Shown here: piece by piece, positions 6,807 to 7,041 of the stretch
Layout of the letters: each line of letters opens with the position of its first letter
Position numbering within the stretch: position 1 is the first letter of the stretch
NCBI GenBank assembly: GCA_002392385.1
Contig: DGGX01000028.1
Span: 1 to 7,041, forward strand
Reading direction: 5' to 3'
DNA: 7,041 nucleotides
Source: Lachnospiraceae bacterium UBA3863
Lineage (GTDB): Bacteria; Bacillota; Clostridia; Lachnospirales; Lachnospiraceae
Program-made: the position numbers and the translations under genes
Notes under the pieces: model-generated
The model's input: the letters and a program-made list of their open reading frames with translations, nothing else
The model's database searches: none
What the model was told of the DNA's origin: nothing

Positions 6807-6890
6807 GCTGTGTGAATCAGCGGAAACAGATCATCATACAGGACGTCACGATCCCAGAGGACCCAGGTCCCGGACGTCCAGGTAAGGAGG
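6807..6890 (+). promoter_or_regulatory. Structured 5' leader of rpmE, candidate ribosomal-protein leader
   Basis: The leader can form GCTG/CAGC (6807-6810 with 6818-6821) and a longer hairpin in which GGACGTC (6841-6847) pairs with GACGTCC (6873-6879). Inside that arm, GGAC (6859-6862) can pair with GTCC (6867-6870) around the loop CCAG. The long hairpin ends 4 bases before the Shine-Dalgarno AAGGAGG (6884-6890), so folding could control access to it. Autoregulatory leaders before L31 genes are known in several bacterial groups; membership in a described family was not tested and is only suggested by position and length. Confidence 0.45.
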
Positions 6891-6895
6891 ACAAG

Positions 6896-7041
6896 ATGAA
6901 AGAAGGAATTCACCCTAAGTACTACCAGGCAACCGTCACCTGCAACTGCGGCAACACGTTCGTGACCGGTTCCACGACCCCTGAGATCCACGTGGAAGTC
7001 TGCTCCAAGTGCCACTCTTTCTACACCGGCACACAGAAGAC
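6896..7041 (+). CDS. rpmE: 50S ribosomal protein L31 (zinc-binding type), N-terminal part
   Basis: L31 is a small protein of the large ribosomal subunit that bridges to the small subunit near the central protuberance. The visible 48 residues start [22 protein letters not shown] and end in SFYTGTQK, a clear L31 match. The four cysteines (16, 18, 36, 39; CNC and CSKC) mark the zinc-binding form rather than the cysteine-free paralogue made under zinc shortage. The start is set by AAGGAGG, 5 bases upstream. The gene runs off the window edge; a complete L31 is about 65-70 residues, so about 20 are missing. It has its own promoter and leader. Confidence 0.95.
   Translation, partial: MKEGIHPKYYQATVTCNCGNTFVTGSTTPEIHVEVCSKCHSFYTGTQK

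Noticed and set aside
6794..7015. A 73-codon minus-strand frame over the rpmE start
   Set aside because: The + strand carries a clear L31 start with a strong ribosome binding site and promoter; the antisense frame has no support.

Overview
The window reads as a core-genome segment of a GC-rich, low-GC-phylum-type anaerobic Firmicute (Clostridia, most likely a Lachnospiraceae-like lineage). The support is protein style and gene content: a YtrA-type GntR regulator, a ClpC-type (not ClpB or ClpA) unfoldase, a RadA with an N-terminal zinc finger, a zinc-binding L31, and strong AGGAGG-type ribosome binding sites. The lineage is inferred from the sequence alone. All genes lie on the + strand and no mobile element, CRISPR array, tRNA or rRNA is visible.

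Layout: (1) 1-432 is the 3' third of purD, cut by the window edge. (2) 445-2430, 12 bases later with its Shine-Dalgarno overlapping the purD stop, encodes a 661-residue single-pass membrane protein. Outside the cell it has a signal peptide, an SH3b domain and a long charged helix. Inside it has about 350 residues of very acidic, tyrosine-rich disordered sequence with two short basic or hydrophobic islands. It is the least characterised gene here. (3) 2431-2540 is the only complex regulatory region: a TTGACA promoter whose spacer, -10 box and start point lie within a perfect 18-bp inverted repeat, followed by a GC-rich leader hairpin. (4) A short GntR/YtrA-type repressor gene (2541-2933), clpC (2930-5419) and radA (5367-6761) overlap one another (ATGA junction, then a 53-base overlap) and almost certainly form one transcript. 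(5) 6762-6895 carries an extended -10 promoter and a structured leader for rpmE (6896 to the edge).

How they fit together: in many Firmicutes clpC and radA follow ctsR-mcsA-mcsB, whose products repress the operon and mark proteins with phosphoarginine. Here a GntR-family regulator with a conspicuous operator-like dyad sits in that place, and no CtsR- or HrcA-type operator was found in the leader. The inference is that ClpC/RadA expression is under an autoregulated GntR-type switch. ClpC retains its ATPase motifs, pore loops and a ClpP-docking LGF tripeptide, so it should still work as a ClpCP unfoldase, though some positions tied to phosphoarginine binding and M-domain control differ from the Bacillus/Staphylococcus versions as I recall them. 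Nothing in the window is a clear new defence or mobile system. The points most worth checking are the GntR-clpC arrangement, the acidic SH3 membrane protein and the rpmE leader.
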